DNA from: a virus
Virus record (IMG/VR): IMGVR_UViG_3300012000_000008
Coordinates: 1 to 64,000 of that record
Strand: one strand, 5' to 3'
DNA: 64,000 bases
Translations under genes and position numbers: made by a program
In this document: positions 53,822 through 61,489 of the stretch, in pieces
Layout of the letters: each line of letters begins with the position of its first letter
How positions within the stretch are numbered: position 1 is the first letter of the stretch
The notes under the pieces: generated by a model
What the model was told of the DNA's origin: nothing
The model's input: only the letters and a program-made list of their open reading frames with translations
The model's database searches: none

Positions 53822-54922
53822 TCAATACCCAGAATAAGTTTTTTTGTAAATAAATTTTTTATCATCATCTGCAGATTTTGACAGCTGCACACTTGTTTTT
53901 AGCTCTTTTTCATATCTAATCACATACACAATTACAATATCACCAATTTCCATGAGAACTGCCAATAACAAACATACCCATGCAGTTATCTCCCAATTTA
54001 ACAGAGCTGAAAATGATAGTTTTATTATGTTATCAGAACCAACTATTTGAACTGCATTGTATTGTACATTCAATTTGGAAGCTATGGTAGATAGAGCTGC
54101 ATTCACATCTACAACAGCATCTTCTAATTCCTTGAAGGTACTAGCAGCATTTACTTGTTTCTTTATTTTTATTAATTTTTCTTCTAACAAAACATTGGCT
54201 TGTTTCAGTTGATTAATAGCATCTTTGGTTTGATTTTGTACAAGCAGTGTTTCTCTTGATATTTTCTCTGCAGCAGCTTTGTTTTCAATTTCTGCTTGAC
54301 TCTGCAATTTTCTCACTTCTGCTTGTAATTCTTTGGTTCTGGGGCCCTCTCCTACTTTTCCTGTTGAATAATCTGCTTTTACCCCTGTTTTTTCATCAAT
54401 AACTTTTTGATTGGCATCATTAATTTCTATGTTCAATTGGGTTTTTTTCTGAGAATGGTGTTCTTCTATTTCTGCAATTTTGTTTCTCTCTTGATCTTTA
54501 ATTTTTATTTCTTCTTCTGCAGCATTTTTTTTGCTCTGAATTTCAAAAGAGTTAATTTGCTCACTAATAGTTAATTTGCTCAGTTTGACGCTGTCTTGCA
54601 AGCCAGTTTCTGCATAAAAACCAGAGAAGTCAAATATGGTGGGCAAGAGACTCAAGAATGCACACAACAATGCAGCTTTCTTGGGAAATTTTTCACGTCC
54701 AAACAAAATAATTTTAACACAATAAGGCAAACCTACCACTCCTAATGCAGCCAATGCTACCAGAAACCAATTCCATGAAACCAATATAAAATTCAATGCA
54801 TGAAAAGCAAAACAGTATGCAACACCAATTATGATCCAATAAACTATGTCTATGGCTTGTGCAGATACTTTATGTGAAGTATCAAATCCAAAAATGGTAG
54901 GATAGCTAGTCTTAAGCTGCAC
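53822..54922 (-). CDS. Membrane-anchored long coiled-coil protein
   Basis: A 366-residue protein: hydrophobic segments at about 25-45, 50-72 and 84-102, then a highly charged coiled coil from about 118 to 275, and a final TM segment at about 308-338 (WEITAWVCLLLAVLMEIGDIVIVYVIRY). No domain is recognised. GTG start is preceded by TAAATAAT. It could be a phage-encoded membrane organiser or a superinfection-exclusion-type factor; this is speculation. Confidence 0.65.
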   Translation of the reverse strand: MQLKTSYPTIFGFDTSHKVSAQAIDIVYWIIIGVAYCFAFHALNFILVSWNWFLVALAALGVVGLPYCVKIILFGREKFPKKAALLCAFLSLLPTIFDFSGFYAETGLQDSVKLSKLTISEQINSFEIQSKKNAAEEEIKIKDQERNKIAEIEEHHSQKKTQLNIEINDANQKVIDEKTGVKADYSTGKVGEGPRTKELQAEVRKLQSQAEIENKAAAEKISRETLLVQNQTKDAINQLKQANVLLEEKLIKIKKQVNAASTFKELEDAVVDVNAALSTIASKLNVQYNAVQIVGSDNIIKLSFSALLNWEITAWVCLLLAVLMEIGDIVIVYVIRYEKELKTSVQLSKSADDDKKFIYKKTYSGY

Positions 54923-54930
54923 CCTATTAT

Positions 54931-55098
54931 TTACTTTTTCTTTTTTTTGGATTTGGCCTTTTTTTTAGGCTTTTTAGCTACAGGATCAATGGTCAAATCA
55001 GTGAAATCATGAATTTTGTATTTTCTAGCAAAAATCCAATCTTCTATTTGGAACTTTGTATTGTAATATAAATCAATTATTCTGTCTAGTAAGTTCAT
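54931..55098 (-). CDS. Small protein with lysine-rich C-terminus
   Basis: 55 residues starting [20 protein letters not shown] and ending in a [13 protein letters not shown] tail. It starts 4 nt after an exact ATAAATAA and lies 8 nt before the coiled-coil membrane gene, so both are in one minus-strand unit. The basic tail suggests binding to nucleic acid or acidic lipid. Too short for the usual length filter. Confidence 0.65.
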   Translation of the reverse strand: MNLLDRIIDLYYNTKFQIEDWIFARKYKIHDFTDLTIDPVAKKPKKKAKSKKKKK

Positions 55099-55102
55099 GT
55101 AA

Positions 55103-55110
55103 TTATTTAT
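55103..55110 (-). promoter_or_regulatory. Late-type promoter ATAAATAA (minus)
   Basis: Ends 4 nt before the ATG at 55098 on the minus strand; divergent partner of the motif at 55117. Confidence 0.5.
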
Positions 55111-55116
55111 TCTCTA

Positions 55117-55124
55117 TTAAATAA
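55117..55124 (+). promoter_or_regulatory. Late-type promoter variant TTAAATAA
   Basis: Ends 4 nt before ATG 55129. Confidence 0.45.
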
Positions 55125-55128
55125 TTTC

Positions 55129-55581
55129 ATGGGATTTGCTGTAAAACTAGGTACTCAATTGAAGATAAACAAGGGTATTCCATTGGAAGCTAAAGTTTCT
55201 GATGATTATTTTATACAGCCTACACCTACACCAACGCCTACACCTACACCAACTGCAACACCTACACCAACTGCAACACCAACACCTACACCAACGCCTA
55301 CGCCTACACCTACACCTACACCAACTGCAACGCCTACACCTACACCAACGCCTACACCAACGCCTACACCAACTGCAACACCTACACCTACACCTACACC
55401 AACTGCAACGCCTACACCAACTGCAACACCAACACCAACTGCAACCCCTACACCTACACCTACACCAACACCAACTGCAACTCCTACACCAACACCAACT
55501 GCAACTCCTACACCAACACCAACTGCAACTCCTACACCTACACCCGGATCCTTGGGAGGTGTAGGTGGAGGAGGCATTTAA
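55129..55581 (+). CDS. Proline-threonine repeat protein
   Basis: 150 residues: a short N-terminal part ([21 protein letters not shown]), then about 108 residues of alternating Thr-Pro with Thr-Ala interruptions, then a glycine-rich tail ([11 protein letters not shown]). It resembles an extended surface linker. Translated in one frame only; the long open frames on the other strand are by-products of the repeat. The 3' end contains the GGAGG that serves as Shine-Dalgarno site for the next gene. Confidence 0.6.
   Translation: MGFAVKLGTQLKINKGIPLEAKVSDDYFIQPTPTPTPTPTPTATPTPTATPTPTPTPTPTPTPTPTATPTPTPTPTPTPTPTATPTPTPTPTATPTPTATPTPTATPTPTPTPTPTATPTPTPTATPTPTPTATPTPTPGSLGGVGGGGI
55219..55545 (+). 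repeat. Thr-Pro coding simple repeat (minisatellite)
   Basis: Tandem 6-nt units CCTACA/CCAACA/CCTACG with periodic ACTGCAA inserts, about 327 bp with higher-order 18- to 24-bp units. Likely prone to slippage and length variation. Confidence 0.9.
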
Positions 55582-55582
55582 A

Positions 55583-56440
55583 ATGAACATTTATTTTAGC
55601 TTCTGGCAGAGTGGTTGGAGAAAGAGCAATCTAAACATGGACATGTGGAGATTGAGTTTTGAATTGGTTAAGAAGCATTATGGTAATAAAAAACTGTATC
55701 TTATTACTGACACGCAAAGCATGCATCTTTTTAAAAATTATGATTTTACCGAAATTTTACCCATTTTAGATGGCATACCCGATTTTCAAAAAGTATGGTG
55801 CTTGGGCAAAATTTTTGCATACAAACATGCAGTTAGCATGGGCCCATTCTTGCATTTGGATGCTGATGTATTCTTATGGGAGCCATTGCCTGAATCTTTG
55901 CTGCAATCTGAAGTTTTTTGTCAATCACCTGACAAGCCCAGATTATTTGAAAAAGGATTAAAATTTTCACCTTATGATATTGATCATGTTAAAAAAGAAT
56001 ATGGCAAAGTGCCCCAAGACTGGCAAACATTGCTGGATACTAACTATGATATCCAAGCTTATAATGTGGGCATATTTGGTGGAACAAATTTAAAATTCAT
56101 TTCAGAATATTGTGACTATGTGTTAGAAATGGTAAATGATTCACAGTTTTATGATTTGTGGAGAGGCATAAACAAAGGTTACAGTGTTCATGCATGTTTG
56201 CCTTGCATGTTGGAACAAATGAATTTAACTTTGTTTGCAGAGAAGAAAAACATAAAGATTAACTGTCTCCTGGATGATTTTTATGATTTAAAAAATAAAT
56301 CTTATCTCAAATACAGTCATTTAATGTTGCTCAAAGACAAACATTACATTATGCAAAGGGTATCCGAAAGAGTAAGAAAAAATCCTATTGATTTAGAAGT
56401 AAAAAAAGTTTCTATTGATGAATGGAATATACATGTCTGA
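55583..56440 (+). CDS. GT-A-like glycosyltransferase (DUF6734-like)
   Basis: 285 residues from ATG 55583, chosen over 55565 because GGAGG lies 10 nt before it. [14 protein letters not shown] (about 91-104) is a D-x-D motif in a strand-turn context as in GT-A enzymes; [14 protein letters not shown] is like the N-x-G-x-x-G segment of GT8-like families. Preceding [12 protein letters not shown] resembles the DUF6734 opening. The stop overlaps the small zinc-binder gene. Confidence 0.7.
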   Translation: MNIYFSFWQSGWRKSNLNMDMWRLSFELVKKHYGNKKLYLITDTQSMHLFKNYDFTEILPILDGIPDFQKVWCLGKIFAYKHAVSMGPFLHLDADVFLWEPLPESLLQSEVFCQSPDKPRLFEKGLKFSPYDIDHVKKEYGKVPQDWQTLLDTNYDIQAYNVGIFGGTNLKFISEYCDYVLEMVNDSQFYDLWRGINKGYSVHACLPCMLEQMNLTLFAEKKNIKINCLLDDFYDLKNKSYLKYSHLMLLKDKHYIMQRVSERVRKNPIDLEVKKVSIDEWNIHV

Positions 56441-56594
56441 AAATTGCAAATTTTGGATAGACAGGCAGAAAACACAATGTGGAAAACCTGCTACCCAGGT
56501 GTTTTCAATACCTGGCATGCAACCACAAGAAGTTTGTGAAGAACACTACCAAGCTTGGATGCATCATTTTGGTTTAAATACAGAAAAAAAATAA
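56433..56594 (+). CDS. Small Cys/His protein, probable zinc binder
   Basis: 53 residues with C-x(10)-C and C-x(3)-H spacing (NCKFW, TQCGKP, EVCEEHYQ), matching tiny phage zinc-binding proteins that read C..C..C..H. Overlaps the glycosyltransferase gene by 8 nt. The following gene is a paralogue. The stop codon TAA lies inside the next late promoter motif. Confidence 0.65.
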   Translation: MSENCKFWIDRQKTQCGKPATQVFSIPGMQPQEVCEEHYQAWMHHFGLNTEKK

Positions 56595-56598
56595 ATAA
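56591..56598 (+). promoter_or_regulatory. Late-type promoter ATAAATAA
   Basis: Ends 4 nt before ATG 56603; overlaps the stop codon of the preceding gene. Confidence 0.55.
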
Positions 56599-56602
56599 TT
56601 TT

Positions 56603-56785
56603 ATGCACAAATGTGAATTCATAGTGGATGTTGATGCAAGAACACCTTGTAATGAGCAGGCTTCAGATCAAGATTTTATTTATGAGAATAATGTGAAAAG
56701 ATTTTATTGTCAAAAACACCTCAAAAAGACGCTGTCCATGTTAGGTTACGACAGAACATCCAGTTTGTACGATACAGAAGAATGA
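56603..56785 (+). CDS. Small Cys/His protein, paralogue of 56433
   Basis: 60 residues with HKCEF, TPCNEQ and FYCQKHLKK, the same C-x(n)-C-x(n)-C-x2-H scheme as its neighbour. ATG 56603 is chosen over 56555 because it follows a late promoter octamer by 4 nt. Convergent with a cysteine-rich minus-strand gene. Confidence 0.7.
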   Translation: MHKCEFIVDVDARTPCNEQASDQDFIYENNVKRFYCQKHLKKTLSMLGYDRTSSLYDTEE

Positions 56786-56787
56786 TA

Positions 56788-57321
56788 TTATTTTAATTGT
56801 TTGTTTGCGCACAAGCAATGTTCATGATAAGGGCAAGGCCTGCAGCGCCCTTGTTTATTAAATTCATTGTCATAATAAATGTCTGGCCGTATACACGTGC
56901 CACCATGGGGAACTTGGCATTTGCCAGGGCCACCTGTCATTTCTTCAATCCATGTTTTGGAACATGTCTTCATGGTTTCTTGCCTCTCATACCAATCTCT
57001 TTCATTCTTTTCAGTTTGTTCTCTGAGCTGCTTCATTTCTTCTGCAGTCATTCTGGACTTGCCTCTGGCTTTCTTGAGCAGTTTTAACCGGGCCAAAGCA
57101 TGCAAATTAATGGCAAAAGGCTTCTTGCCTGCAGGCAACAGTTTCATTTGTACTTGATCTGGTGGAATGCGTTGACGCAAAAGCCGTTTAGCCTCTGTGC
57201 ATACAAAATGCTCCTCAAACTGTTCCAAGTTACCAAATCTCAGTGATTGCTTGTTTATGGTCATGCCAGAAACACGTTTCTCAATGCCAGTTACTATGCA
57301 ACTCATGACTTTTGAACTCAT
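56788..57321 (-). CDS. Cysteine-rich C-terminal phage protein
   Basis: 177 residues. The N-terminal part (about 40-80) is basic; the C-terminal third has CSKTWIEEMTGGPGKCQVPHGGTC then RCRPCPYHEHCLCA, a dense set of Cys/His that probably binds metal. I do not know the family. An upstream coiled stretch (KQLREQTEKNERDWYERQ) lies in between. Confidence 0.6.
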   Translation of the reverse strand: MSSKVMSCIVTGIEKRVSGMTINKQSLRFGNLEQFEEHFVCTEAKRLLRQRIPPDQVQMKLLPAGKKPFAINLHALARLKLLKKARGKSRMTAEEMKQLREQTEKNERDWYERQETMKTCSKTWIEEMTGGPGKCQVPHGGTCIRPDIYYDNEFNKQGRCRPCPYHEHCLCANKQLK

Positions 57322-57384
57322 GTTTTTATTATACAGGAAAAAAAATAGCTTTCCATTGTTTTTATTTTATCATATAATATTAAC

Positions 57385-57702
57385 ATGCAGGAACTAGAAG
57401 AAATTCTGTGTGAATTGTACCATGCTTCAGAAGAAGCTGGCAAAGAAATTTATGTGGATACAGATGTGTATGAAGAAGAAGGTTTTTATATTGTTATCAG
57501 TCATAAAGGACACATTGGTGCATTTGGCATAATTACAGAAGAAAATGGGCATGAGCACAACATATTTCTGTTACTGGATGACAAGCGCATCAAATACTTG
57601 CATGATGAAGGGTTTCATTTGAATGATTTCTACCAGGCCATGGGTGAAAAACTGTTCATTAAATTGACAAAAGAAGCATTTATTGCTGAAATGACCAAAT
57701 AA
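57385..57702 (+). CDS. Small acidic protein of unknown function
   Basis: 105 residues, acidic (EEILCELYHASEEAGKEIYV), no family recognised. Its TAA overlaps a terminator hairpin, so it is the end of a transcription unit. Confidence 0.6.
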   Translation: MQELEEILCELYHASEEAGKEIYVDTDVYEEEGFYIVISHKGHIGAFGIITEENGHEHNIFLLLDDKRIKYLHDEGFHLNDFYQAMGEKLFIKLTKEAFIAEMTK

Positions 57703-57723
57703 ACCAGTAGATCTTGGTTTTTT
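57701..57723 (+). terminator. Intrinsic terminator
   Basis: Stem AAACCA/TGGTTT (57701-57706/57715-57720) and a T run to 57723. It insulates the small gene that follows from upstream transcription. Confidence 0.7.
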
Positions 57724-57726
57724 ATA

Positions 57727-57735
57727 TGTTATAAT
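57727..57735 (+). promoter_or_regulatory. Extended -10 promoter TGTTATAAT
   Basis: TGnTATAAT, the same extended -10 as before the tRNA cluster. The leader to ATG 57766 is about 24 nt and carries AGAGGAGG. Confidence 0.75.
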
Positions 57736-57765
57736 TTATTAATCATGAGAGGAGGTAAGAAACAA

Positions 57766-57966
57766 ATGACAATCGACTATACGAACAAGGATCTGCGTGC
57801 TAAGACCTTTTTCGTTAAGATTGAGCGTAGCCGCAGCGGTGAGTTTATCGTGAAGCGTGCCAAGGTTCTTAACCAGAAGAACCAGTATGCTCGTTCCATT
57901 AGCCGTGTTGATGCTCGCGATCTAACCCGCGCCATCAACCGCAGTGGTGGTCTTAACGTTGCCTAA
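57766..57966 (+). CDS. Highly codon-biased small basic protein
   Basis: 66 residues: MTIDYTNKDLRAKTFFVKIE... and IERSRSGEFIVKRAKV. Start 57766 is chosen over 57745 because AGGAGG lies 9 nt upstream; this is the strongest Shine-Dalgarno site seen here. Codon use is unlike the rest: Lys AAG, Arg CGT/CGC, Asn AAC, where neighbours use AAA, AGA and AAT. It has its own extended -10 promoter and strong terminator, which suggests very high expression or recent arrival. Basic and hydrophilic, possibly nucleic-acid-binding. No family recognised. Confidence 0.7.
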   Translation: MTIDYTNKDLRAKTFFVKIERSRSGEFIVKRAKVLNQKNQYARSISRVDARDLTRAINRSGGLNVA

Positions 57967-57977
57967 TTTTATTTAGG

Positions 57978-57995
57978 CGCTTAATTAATTAAGCG
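57978..57995. repeat. 18-bp perfect palindrome in the 3' UTR
   Basis: CGCTTAATTAATTAAGCG, between the hairpin GCCTAA/TTAGGC (57961-57978) that contains the gene's TAA and the terminator. Three hairpins in a row could protect the mRNA 3' end. Confidence 0.7.
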
Positions 57996-58001
57996 AGTAC
58001 C

Positions 58002-58044
58002 AGAGGGGTGCAAGAGTCAAAAGCTTTTGCACCCCTCTTTTTTT
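58002..58044 (+). terminator. Strong intrinsic terminator
   Basis: 12-bp perfect stem (58002-58013 with 58027-58038), 13-nt loop, and seven T (58038-58044). The strongest terminator in the window. Confidence 0.95.
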
Positions 58045-58045
58045 C

Positions 58046-58073
58046 TTGTAATGCCCCTGATTTCCCTTATAAT
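58046..58073 (+). promoter_or_regulatory. Sigma70-like promoter TTGTAA-16-TATAAT
   Basis: TTGTAA at 58046-58051 and TATAAT at 58068-58073, 16 nt apart. The ATG at 58080 follows 6 nt later, so the transcript would be leaderless. Confidence 0.5.
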
Positions 58074-58079
58074 ATGGGC

Positions 58080-58301
58080 ATGATAAAAGAACCACCGTTT
58101 CCAATTGGATTCAAGAAACCCATTGTAAATTTACCTGCTGAAAAAATGCGTAACCGCTTTGGTCGCATGGTGTATGAAGGAAAAGTCGGGGGAGCTATAG
58201 AAATACATACAGCACAATCGTGGAAAGAAAATAAGAAATATTTTTTTGCTGATGGCGCAAGAAGCGCTGTTAAAAATTTTTCAAAAAACGTCTGCAATTA
58301 A
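58080..58301 (+). CDS. Small basic protein of unknown function
   Basis: 73 residues (MIKEPPFPIGFKKPIVNL...), basic. ATG 58080 is chosen because the longer reading frame would run back through the terminator. A start at 58074 is possible. Shares a TTAA stop with the convergent HNH gene. Confidence 0.55.
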   Translation: MIKEPPFPIGFKKPIVNLPAEKMRNRFGRMVYEGKVGGAIEIHTAQSWKENKKYFFADGARSAVKNFSKNVCN

Positions 58302-59071
58302 AGCTTTTTGTACCTACCACAGCTTCTAAATTTAAGACCGTAATATTTAAACCACTTATTTAACAGCTCAGCGCTAACGTTATTTAGCTGCTTTCTAATC
58401 TGTAATTTATTAAGATGTTGTTTGAAATAAAAATCTATAAGAATTTTTTTATCTGGTATAGGCTTCTCAATGCCTATTACACGGTCTAAAGTTATATTAT
58501 AGGTTTTAAACCATTTATAAATTAAAGAAGCGCTGACTTTATAAATCCTACTTATTTCTTTAGGTGTTTTATTTTGTAAGAGATTAATTAAAGTCTCTTT
58601 ATTAGGTTTTTTAAAACAATATTCTCTATTTTTTTTAGGGGGTATATTAAGCATTTTAAACCATTTGCAGACTGTCATATCAGAAACATTGAATTTAGTA
58701 GCAATTTTTTTAAAGGACATATTGCGGTTAAAATACATTTTCTCTAAAATTGTTTTTTTAGGAAGCTTTTTTGTAATAGTAATTTTAATTAAATGGTATT
58801 GATTACTATTTAGATTTCGCCTTCTACCATAAGACATAGCACTTAGTGCATTTTTAAGTTTATTATTTTTTGGATATGCTTTACATAAAATTAAATGTGC
58901 AAAATAATGTTCTCTAGGGGTGAGAATTATAATATTGTTTTTGTTATTGGAGCCTCCTAAACATTTTGGTTTTATATGATGTCTTTCCGTATAGTTAAAG
59001 TTTGTTTTATTAGAAGAACGAGATGATATGAATTTTCTATATAAATCTTTATAATAGAAAGAACTTTTCAT
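58298..59071 (-). CDS. HNH homing endonuclease with tandem helix-turn-helix modules
   Basis: 257 residues. The nuclease part (about 29-65) is ERHHIKPKCLGGSNNKNN followed by IIILTPREHYFAHLIL, a standard HNH core of phage endonucleases. Residues of about 110-245 contain three similar modules of about 40-45 residues with H-T-H character (KIATKFNVSDMTVCKWFK; EISRIYKVSASLIYKWFK; KLQIRKQLNNVSAELLNKWFK) that should read DNA. A late promoter lies 4 nt before the ATG. Freestanding; the tRNA intron at 62605 has no ORF. Confidence 0.9.
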   Translation of the reverse strand: MKSSFYYKDLYRKFISSRSSNKTNFNYTERHHIKPKCLGGSNNKNNIIILTPREHYFAHLILCKAYPKNNKLKNALSAMSYGRRRNLNSNQYHLIKITITKKLPKKTILEKMYFNRNMSFKKIATKFNVSDMTVCKWFKMLNIPPKKNREYCFKKPNKETLINLLQNKTPKEISRIYKVSASLIYKWFKTYNITLDRVIGIEKPIPDKKILIDFYFKQHLNKLQIRKQLNNVSAELLNKWFKYYGLKFRSCGRYKKL

Positions 59072-59075
59072 AAAA

Positions 59076-59083
59076 TTATTTAT
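59076..59083 (-). promoter_or_regulatory. Late-type promoter ATAAATAA (minus)
   Basis: Ends 4 nt before the HNH ATG at 59071. Confidence 0.5.
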
Positions 59084-59148
59084 GTCCGTATACTATTAGC
59101 CCAAATAACTTCTTGAAAAAAGTAAAATTTCTTTTATTATAAAAGCAC

Positions 59149-59412
59149 ATGAAGATTATTAAAAAAGATTTTGATAATGTAGTAAATGACTGTGCTGCAG
59201 TCAACATTGCCAGAACCAGAGGTGGCACAGTAATTGAATTAACCTTCAAACCACATGCAGGATCCACACAAGGGCACAAGGTGTACATAACAAAAAAAGA
59301 AGTGAATTCTTTGATTACTAACCTTAAATCTACTGTAGATGCATATGAATGTATGCATGACCCTTATGGATACTATTACAAGAAGACAGCAGTTGCTGGA
59401 CGGGATTCATAA
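59149..59412 (+). CDS. Small protein of unknown function
   Basis: 87 residues, MKIIKKDFDNVVNDCAAVN..., with TTATTATAAAAGCAC before the ATG. No family recognised. Its 3' end overlaps the next gene. Confidence 0.6.
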   Translation: MKIIKKDFDNVVNDCAAVNIARTRGGTVIELTFKPHAGSTQGHKVYITKKEVNSLITNLKSTVDAYECMHDPYGYYYKKTAVAGRDS

Positions 59413-59635
59413 CTTATCTACAGATGAGATAGAAACTCGTCGTCATGAGTTGGACATGTACTTTTTAACAGGTATACCACCACTGTGGGCTGTCAGCAAA
59501 GCCAAAAGTTTCTTGGACGTAGACTATTTAGATGATCGTTTTCTGGAACACTATCAATGCATGCTCAACATGGAATGCCTGGACAGATGCAAAAGTTTCA
59601 AGTTAGTACCAGTACTGGAATTTATATACAATTAA
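59366..59635 (+). CDS. Small protein of unknown function
   Basis: 89 residues from ATG 59366 (MDTITRRQQLLDGIHNL). Other starts at 59339-59357 are possible. Helical, with Cys near the C-terminus. Shares a TTAA stop with the convergent surface protein gene and overlaps the previous gene by 47 nt. Confidence 0.55.
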   Translation: MDTITRRQQLLDGIHNLSTDEIETRRHELDMYFLTGIPPLWAVSKAKSFLDVDYLDDRFLEHYQCMLNMECLDRCKSFKLVPVLEFIYN

Positions 59636-61455
59636 TCTGATTCAATAAACGTCAAGGTTGCGTATTGCTCTTTTGAATTTGAATCTAAAGGAGTGAATAC
59701 TAACCACAATTCATCTCTCTGGCCTGCAACAGAGCAACCCAATCTTAAAAACTTTTCAAACCTACTACCCTCTAAATTAATAGAATTGTTAATATTAGAC
59801 ACACCAGAAGCAATTACAGTACCACCAGTAACTGTAACTGTGTTATCCGGTACTACAGCATATTGAAAGTTACTGTTTACATCCACATCATTCCATGTAA
59901 CTGCAGATCCTCCCAGCGTAGGATTAATTACCAATTCATAACGAAATCCTGCAGGAGATGATGCGCTTTGAGGCAAATCATATATACTTGCATTTAAAAC
60001 TTCGTTTACACTATCAAGCTTTTGTGACTGTAATCTTACCCCTATAAGTGCCCTTCTATTTTTTGAAGTGGTAATGGTAATAGCAGTAGTACCGGTATCT
60101 ACTGCACGTGTCACCCCAGTAAAATCTGCACCAGCTTCTGACATGATGGAGCAACATATAATTTTCATGGTAGCAGTACCTGCTCCAATCTGCCTTATCT
60201 CTGCTCTTACAGGCAAGTTGGGTGTGAGCATGTAAGCACCTGCCACGTTACCTGCATTGTTGAATGCATGGCAGTAACATATTTGACCATCAATGCAAAA
60301 ACCAAAACGAGTACGGCCTACACCCAACCACTCATAATCAATGATAAAGATATTAGCAGCAGACAATTGCAATGTCTTGCCACTGGGGCCTTTACCGTCT
60401 AATTTGTCTATGTTCCAATCCTCACGTCGAGCTGATACAGTGGGCACCAAGAAGCCATTGTTTTGCTGTATAACAGCAATAGAACTAGGAGAATCAGTTT
60501 GTGTTTCAAAGTACAATCCACAATTAGGATTATAAGGAGCAGCAGTTAAGCTTTGGAACGATCCAATTCTTTTGATGGCATTGGAAACAGGTGTAAGAAC
60601 TCCAGTATACAAGCACAATTGAGACTTGCCTGGTTGGTAATTGAACCTCTGCGTGGTTTGACGTATGGCATATGCACCATTGGCAGCTGCTGATAGTGTG
60701 ACACTGGCATCTGTGCCTTCACCTGTAAATTGCACTACAGCACCTGTGCCCACAGCTGTTTGTGACCAGAATAAACTTGATTTGTTGTGCAATGTTTTGC
60801 TGTCAAAAAGAGTAGTAGGAAATGAAACTCTTAATCTGCTAAAAGCATCCAAGTTACCAGAATCAAGCGGGTAGGCCACATTTATTGATGCAGAAGCAGG
60901 GTTTAAAACAGTTACAGAACCTGCAATAGGAAGTGTTTGTGCAGCACTAACGCCCACTGTGTTGATTACTTGCAGTGCAGTGACTGGATTGAGTATAGTT
61001 ATTGCACCAGAAACTGCAGCTGTGTTAATAACTGTGGCCAGAAGAGATGTAACTGGGTTGAGTATGGTCACATTACCTGATACTGGAGTAGTTCCATACG
61101 GTATAACAGAAACTGCTCCCATTTCATAACTAATGCCAGATACAACAGCTGTGCTTGTTCTGATAACTTGAGCATGAGTACTGGTACCTGTAGTATAATG
61201 ATCTACCAGCCCAACATCCCCAATATCCACATTGCTGGCAGACAGAACCAATTGAATGTCTGATGCATTTGCCAGGTATGTTATGACACCATATTTGGGA
61301 TAAACATACAGTGAGCTAACAGAAGCTGTAGAAGAATCAGCATACTCCCACTTGACAACTGAAATAGGAGGAAATCTTGCATCGTCCTGAATTTGAACAA
61401 ACTTCTGGTATTCCACCAATTCTTGATTGCTTCTTACATCTGGGTTATAAGACAT
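59632..61455 (-). CDS. Large conserved virion surface protein
   Basis: A 607-residue, beta-rich protein. The central block from about 205 (AFSRLRVSFPTTLFDSK) with NYQPGKSQL, DWNIDKLDG, IIDYEWLGVGRTRFGFCIDG, MLTPNLPVRAEI and CCSIMSEAGADF matches a module I recognise in structural proteins of several large phages. The N-terminal 200 residues hold repeated VTILNPV segments. The ATG is 5 nt from a late motif variant. Role in the virion (head fibre or decoration) is not known. Confidence 0.7.
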   Translation of the reverse strand: MSYNPDVRSNQELVEYQKFVQIQDDARFPPISVVKWEYADSSTASVSSLYVYPKYGVITYLANASDIQLVLSASNVDIGDVGLVDHYTTGTSTHAQVIRTSTAVVSGISYEMGAVSVIPYGTTPVSGNVTILNPVTSLLATVINTAAVSGAITILNPVTALQVINTVGVSAAQTLPIAGSVTVLNPASASINVAYPLDSGNLDAFSRLRVSFPTTLFDSKTLHNKSSLFWSQTAVGTGAVVQFTGEGTDASVTLSAAANGAYAIRQTTQRFNYQPGKSQLCLYTGVLTPVSNAIKRIGSFQSLTAAPYNPNCGLYFETQTDSPSSIAVIQQNNGFLVPTVSARREDWNIDKLDGKGPSGKTLQLSAANIFIIDYEWLGVGRTRFGFCIDGQICYCHAFNNAGNVAGAYMLTPNLPVRAEIRQIGAGTATMKIICCSIMSEAGADFTGVTRAVDTGTTAITITTSKNRRALIGVRLQSQKLDSVNEVLNASIYDLPQSASSPAGFRYELVINPTLGGSAVTWNDVDVNSNFQYAVVPDNTVTVTGGTVIASGVSNINNSINLEGSRFEKFLRLGCSVAGQRDELWLVFTPLDSNSKEQYATLTFIESD

Positions 61456-61475
61456 TATAAATATTTAATAGAAAG

Positions 61476-61483
61476 TATAAATA
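61476..61483 (+). promoter_or_regulatory. Late-type promoter TATAAATA
   Basis: Exact TATAAATA ending 6 nt before ATG 61490 and divergent from the surface-protein gene start at 61455; the gap between the two starts is 34 bp. Confidence 0.5.
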
Positions 61484-61489
61484 TATTAT

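Noticed and set aside
55147-55590. Long open frames on the opposite strand of the Thr-Pro repeat (Gly-Val and Cys/Arg repeats)
   Set aside because: Simple repeats lack stop codons in most frames; these give low-complexity peptides without start signals.
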